Shown one piece after another: positions 61,728-64,000 of a stretch of 64,000 nucleotides of DNA. The position numbers were made by a program, and so were the translations under genes. Position 1 is the stretch's first letter. Each line of letters opens with the position of its first letter. Source of the stretch: Candidatus Aminicenantota bacterium (GTDB lineage: Bacteria > Acidobacteriota > Aminicenantia > Aminicenantales > Saccharicenantaceae); the NCBI GenBank assembly GCA_017999365.1, contig JAGNLW010000001.1, positions 1,186,239 to 1,250,238 of the forward strand, in the 5' to 3' direction. The notes below the pieces were generated by a model that was not told where the DNA came from, did not search any database, and saw only the letters and a list, made by a program, of their open reading frames with translations.

Positions 61728-61754
61728 GTAACCTTTTGGCCAAAGGGCGGTATT
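61728..61754 (+). promoter_or_regulatory. Candidate ECF-type promoter
   Basis: GTAACCTTTT (61728-61737) with TATT (61751-61754) 17-18 bases after AACC. It parallels GCAACCCTTT upstream of the 42.9 kb sigma gene, so each may be read by its own or the other's ECF factor. Confidence 0.45.
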
Positions 61755-61798
61755 TCCCCATGAACGACGCCGAAACCGAGAGAGGGAAGACCGGACCC

Positions 61799-62353
61799 AT
61801 GTCCCCGACCGACAACGAGCTGATGGAAGACGTCAGGGACGGCCGCGTCGAGAGGCTGGCCGTCCTGTTCGAACGCTACCAGATCCCGCTCTACAACTTC
61901 TTCCTCCGCCTGACCGGCAACCGGGCCGCCAGCGAGGACCTGGTCCAGGACGTCTTCATGCGCGTCCTCAAGTACCGGGCCGGCTACCTCAGCGAGAGCC
62001 GCTTCAACGTCTGGCTCTTCCAGATCGCCCGCAACGCCCACGTCGATCACCTCCGAAAGCACAAGGCCACCCTGCCCCTCGACGAGCAGTTCGCCGAGAC
62101 GCCCGGGCGCGAGCCCCTGCCGGGGGCGGCCTACGAGTCCGACCGCGAGGCCGAGCTCGTCCGCCGGGCCCTCGACCGCCTGCCGGTCCAGAAGCGGGAG
62201 GTCTTGGTCCTTTTCCGCTACCAGAACCTCAAGCTCCGGGAGATCGCCGAGCTCCTCGGCGTCCAGGTGGGCACGGTCAAGGCCCAGGTCCACCGGGCGC
62301 TCAAGGACCTCAGCCGCATCTACCTCGATCTTCAGAAAGGGAACGTGTCATGA
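61799..62353 (+). CDS. ECF-type RNA polymerase sigma factor
   Basis: ATG 61799 (MSPTDNELM) gives 184 residues and fits the usual ECF start; ATG 61760 is an alternative but would lie at or before the expected transcript start. Region 2: LFERYQIPLYNFFLRLTGN, ASEDLVQDVFMRVLKY, NVWLFQIARNAHVDHLRKHK. Region 4: LPVQKREVLVLFRYQNLKLREIAELLG and VGTVKAQVHRALKDL. It overlaps the anti-sigma gene by 4 bases. Confidence 0.93.
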   Translation: MSPTDNELMEDVRDGRVERLAVLFERYQIPLYNFFLRLTGNRAASEDLVQDVFMRVLKYRAGYLSESRFNVWLFQIARNAHVDHLRKHKATLPLDEQFAETPGREPLPGAAYESDREAELVRRALDRLPVQKREVLVLFRYQNLKLREIAELLGVQVGTVKAQVHRALKDLSRIYLDLQKGNVS

Positions 62354-63147
62354 CCTGCGAGAAGACCCAGGAACGGTTCGCCGATTACCTGACGGGCGAC
62401 CTCGACGAGGCCGGCTGCGGCGAGGTTCGGGCGCACATCGCCGCCTGCGCCGCCTGCCGCGGGGACCTCGAGGACCTGACCGCCGTCTGGACCAAGCTCG
62501 GCGTCCTGCCCGAGGAACAACCGAGCGGCGCCCTGCGGGCCCGGTTCTACACCATGCTCGAAGAGCACAAGGCCGCGGGCGAGCGCCGGGCGGCGCGGCC
62601 CGCGTGGCGGGAGTGGTTCAGCTTCCGCCGGCCGGCCTTCTCCGCGTCGTTCTCGGCCGTCCTGCTCGTGGCCGGCCTGGCCGCCGGCTGGCTCCTGAAC
62701 GGCGGGATGCGGGGGCGGCTGAAATACGCCAGCCTCTTCCGCGAGGTCCAGGACATGCGCCAGCAGATGGCCGTGTCGCTCCTCGACCGGCCGTCGGCTA
62801 GCGAGCGCATCCAGGGCGTCGGCTACACAGCCGAGGTCAAGGAGCCGAACGACGCGACGCTCGCCGCGCTCTTCGACGCGGTCGACAAGGACCCCAATCC
62901 CAACGTCCGCCTGGCCGCCGTCGACGCGCTCTATCTTTTCCGCGACCGGCCCGGCGTCCGGGAGCGGCTGGTCCGGTCCCTCACCGTCCAGACCTATCCC
63001 CTCGTCCAGGTCGCCCTCATCGACTTCCTGGTCGAGGTCCGGGAGGCCCGGGCGGCCGCGGCGCTCAAGACGCTCGTCGAGGGCGACGCGCTGACGCCGG
63101 AAGTCAAGAAGCGGGCCGAGCTCGGCCTGCAGCAGATCACGATCTGA
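62350..63147 (+). CDS. Zinc-finger anti-sigma factor with HEAT-like C-terminus
   Basis: The 265-residue protein has an N-terminal zf-HC2 domain (HIAACAACRGD: H-x3-C-x2-C), one membrane helix (about 97-115, SAVLLVAGLAAGWLL) and a C-terminal helical repeat region (DPNPNVRLAAVDALYLF, YPLVQVALIDFLVEV, AAAALKTLVE) like HEAT repeats, probably the sensor outside the membrane. Coupled to the sigma gene by ATGA overlap, so it is its cognate inhibitor. Confidence 0.88.
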   Translation: MTCEKTQERFADYLTGDLDEAGCGEVRAHIAACAACRGDLEDLTAVWTKLGVLPEEQPSGALRARFYTMLEEHKAAGERRAARPAWREWFSFRRPAFSASFSAVLLVAGLAAGWLLNGGMRGRLKYASLFREVQDMRQQMAVSLLDRPSASERIQGVGYTAEVKEPNDATLAALFDAVDKDPNPNVRLAAVDALYLFRDRPGVRERLVRSLTVQTYPLVQVALIDFLVEVREARAAAALKTLVEGDALTPEVKKRAELGLQQITI

Positions 63148-63154
63148 GGCGGCC

Positions 63155-64000
63155 ATGAAGACGCGCGCCCCGATCCTCGTCGCCGCCGTCGCGGGCCTCG
63201 CCGTCGCCGCGGCGGTGGCCGTCACGGCGGCGCAAACCTGGCGGGACGACGACCGCGACTGGAAGTCCTTTAAGACGGAGGACATCCGCAAGACCCTGAG
63301 CTTCCCCGATCCCGCCAAGCCCGGCGAGGTCGCCATCGACAACATCTTCGGCCCCGTCACGGTCGAAGGCTACGCCGGCAACGATGTCGTCCTGGAGGCG
63401 CGGAAGATCGTCTACGCCCGCGACGAGGCCCGGGCCCGCAAGGCCGAGGACGAGGTCAGGCTCGACGTCGCCGTGAAGGGCAACACCATCGAGGCCTACG
63501 TCGACGGGCCCTTCCGCGAAAAGGACGAGGAGGGACGCGGCGTCCGCATCCGCCGCGATCCCGGCTACCGGGTCTACTACGGCTTCCGGCTCAAGGTCCC
63601 GGCCGCGTCGCGCCTCTACGTGTCCACGGTCACCGACGGCGACGTCGAGGTCCGCGGGGTCGAGGGCGCGTTCGACGTCCGCAACGTCAACGGCCAGGTC
63701 CGCGTCGTCGACGCGGCCGCCGCGGGCGACGCCCGGACGGTCAACGGCGGCGTCACCGTCGTCTTCCGGCGCGAGCCCGGCGGGGCCTGCCTGTTCAAGA
63801 CCGTCAACGGCGACGTCGAGGTCGGCTTCCCGGCGGCGCCGGCGGCCGACTTCCGCATCGAGACCATGAACGGCGAGGCCTATTCCGACTTCGACGTCAC
63901 CCGCCTGCCCCGGTCGCTCCCGGTCCGCGAGGAGCGGCGGGAGAGGGACGGGAAATCCGTCCACCGCTGGGACGGCGCGTACGGCGTCCGGTCCGGCAAG
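63155..64000 (+). CDS. DUF4097 family secreted protein (3' truncated by window edge)
   Basis: The frame is open from ATG 63155 to the last base (282 codons seen). It has a signal peptide (ILVAAVAGLAVAAAVAVTAAQ), a charged segment, then a beta-repeat region with NG turns: VTDGDVEV, NVNGQVRV, TVNGGVTV, TVNGDVEV, TMNGEAYS. It is the paralogue of the 40.5 kb protein, which uses SG turns. It starts 7 bases after the anti-sigma gene, completing the same sigma/anti-sigma/DUF4097 order. Confidence 0.87.
   Translation, partial: MKTRAPILVAAVAGLAVAAAVAVTAAQTWRDDDRDWKSFKTEDIRKTLSFPDPAKPGEVAIDNIFGPVTVEGYAGNDVVLEARKIVYARDEARARKAEDEVRLDVAVKGNTIEAYVDGPFREKDEEGRGVRIRRDPGYRVYYGFRLKVPAASRLYVSTVTDGDVEVRGVEGAFDVRNVNGQVRVVDAAAAGDARTVNGGVTVVFRREPGGACLFKTVNGDVEVGFPAAPAADFRIETMNGEAYSDFDVTRLPRSLPVREERRERDGKSVHRWDGAYGVRSGK

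Overview
This is a GC-rich chromosomal window from a Gram-negative bacterium. It has several lipoprotein signals, a TonB-dependent receptor with an N-terminal carboxypeptidase-regulatory-like domain, GWxTD and 6-bladed-propeller proteins, many secreted serine hydrolases and two ECF sigma/anti-sigma modules. That mix suggests Acidobacteriota or the related candidate phylum Aminicenantes (inference from gene content only; no rRNA is present). The window starts inside a sugar-porter gene and ends inside a DUF4097 gene. There is one tRNA gene and no CRISPR array.

Layout. 0-5.2 kb: sugar porter, SpoIIM-like membrane protein, VOC protein, aldose 1-epimerase, Ser/Thr kinase. 5.1-10.1 kb: leftward TPR protein, GWxTD protein and acyl-ACP thioesterase, divergent from a class-A-type serine hydrolase. 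10.1-21.7 kb: a leftward block with two class-C-type serine hydrolases, a Tat-exported PLP enzyme, a TonB receptor, a GntR regulator, a D-threonine-aldolase-type enzyme, an oxidoreductase and a dipeptide epimerase; it reads like uptake and use of peptides or D-amino acids. 21.8-27.8 kb: MFS pump, a 2-hydroxyacyl-CoA-dehydratase-like protein with its ATPase activator, MurJ, DUF3788. 27.8-35.1 kb: an arsenic region with an AbrB-like protein plus ArsM, then a decayed sigma-54 regulator followed by a sigma-54 promoter and two small Cys-rich genes, two more broken genes, and an opposing operon (radical SAM/SPASM, ArsR, ACR3, ferredoxin) behind an ArsR-type operator. 35.2-40.5 kb: GH3 glucosidase, YgiQ-type radical SAM, MFS. 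40.5-42.9 kb: ECF sigma, anti-sigma, DUF4097. 43-46.5 kb: compatible-solute (glucosylglycerate-type) genes. 46.5-53 kb: YfcC transporter with cyanophycinase, GH116, Mut7-C, His-rich metal transporter. 53.2-55.5 kb: tRNA-Ala(CGC) and an AT-richer islet bounded by a copy of the tRNA 5' end. 55.6-64 kb: toxin-antitoxin-like pair, propeller protein, CCG-type Fe-S protein, GH36, PurM, and a second ECF sigma/anti-sigma/DUF4097 module.

Two features run across the whole window. Several genes have a TATAAT-like box exactly 6-7 bases before the start codon and no ribosome binding site, so they are probably translated from leaderless mRNAs. Intergenic gaps hold at least three families of short palindromic repeats, some nested in each other, which look like non-autonomous REP/MITE elements. 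No transposase for them is in the window.
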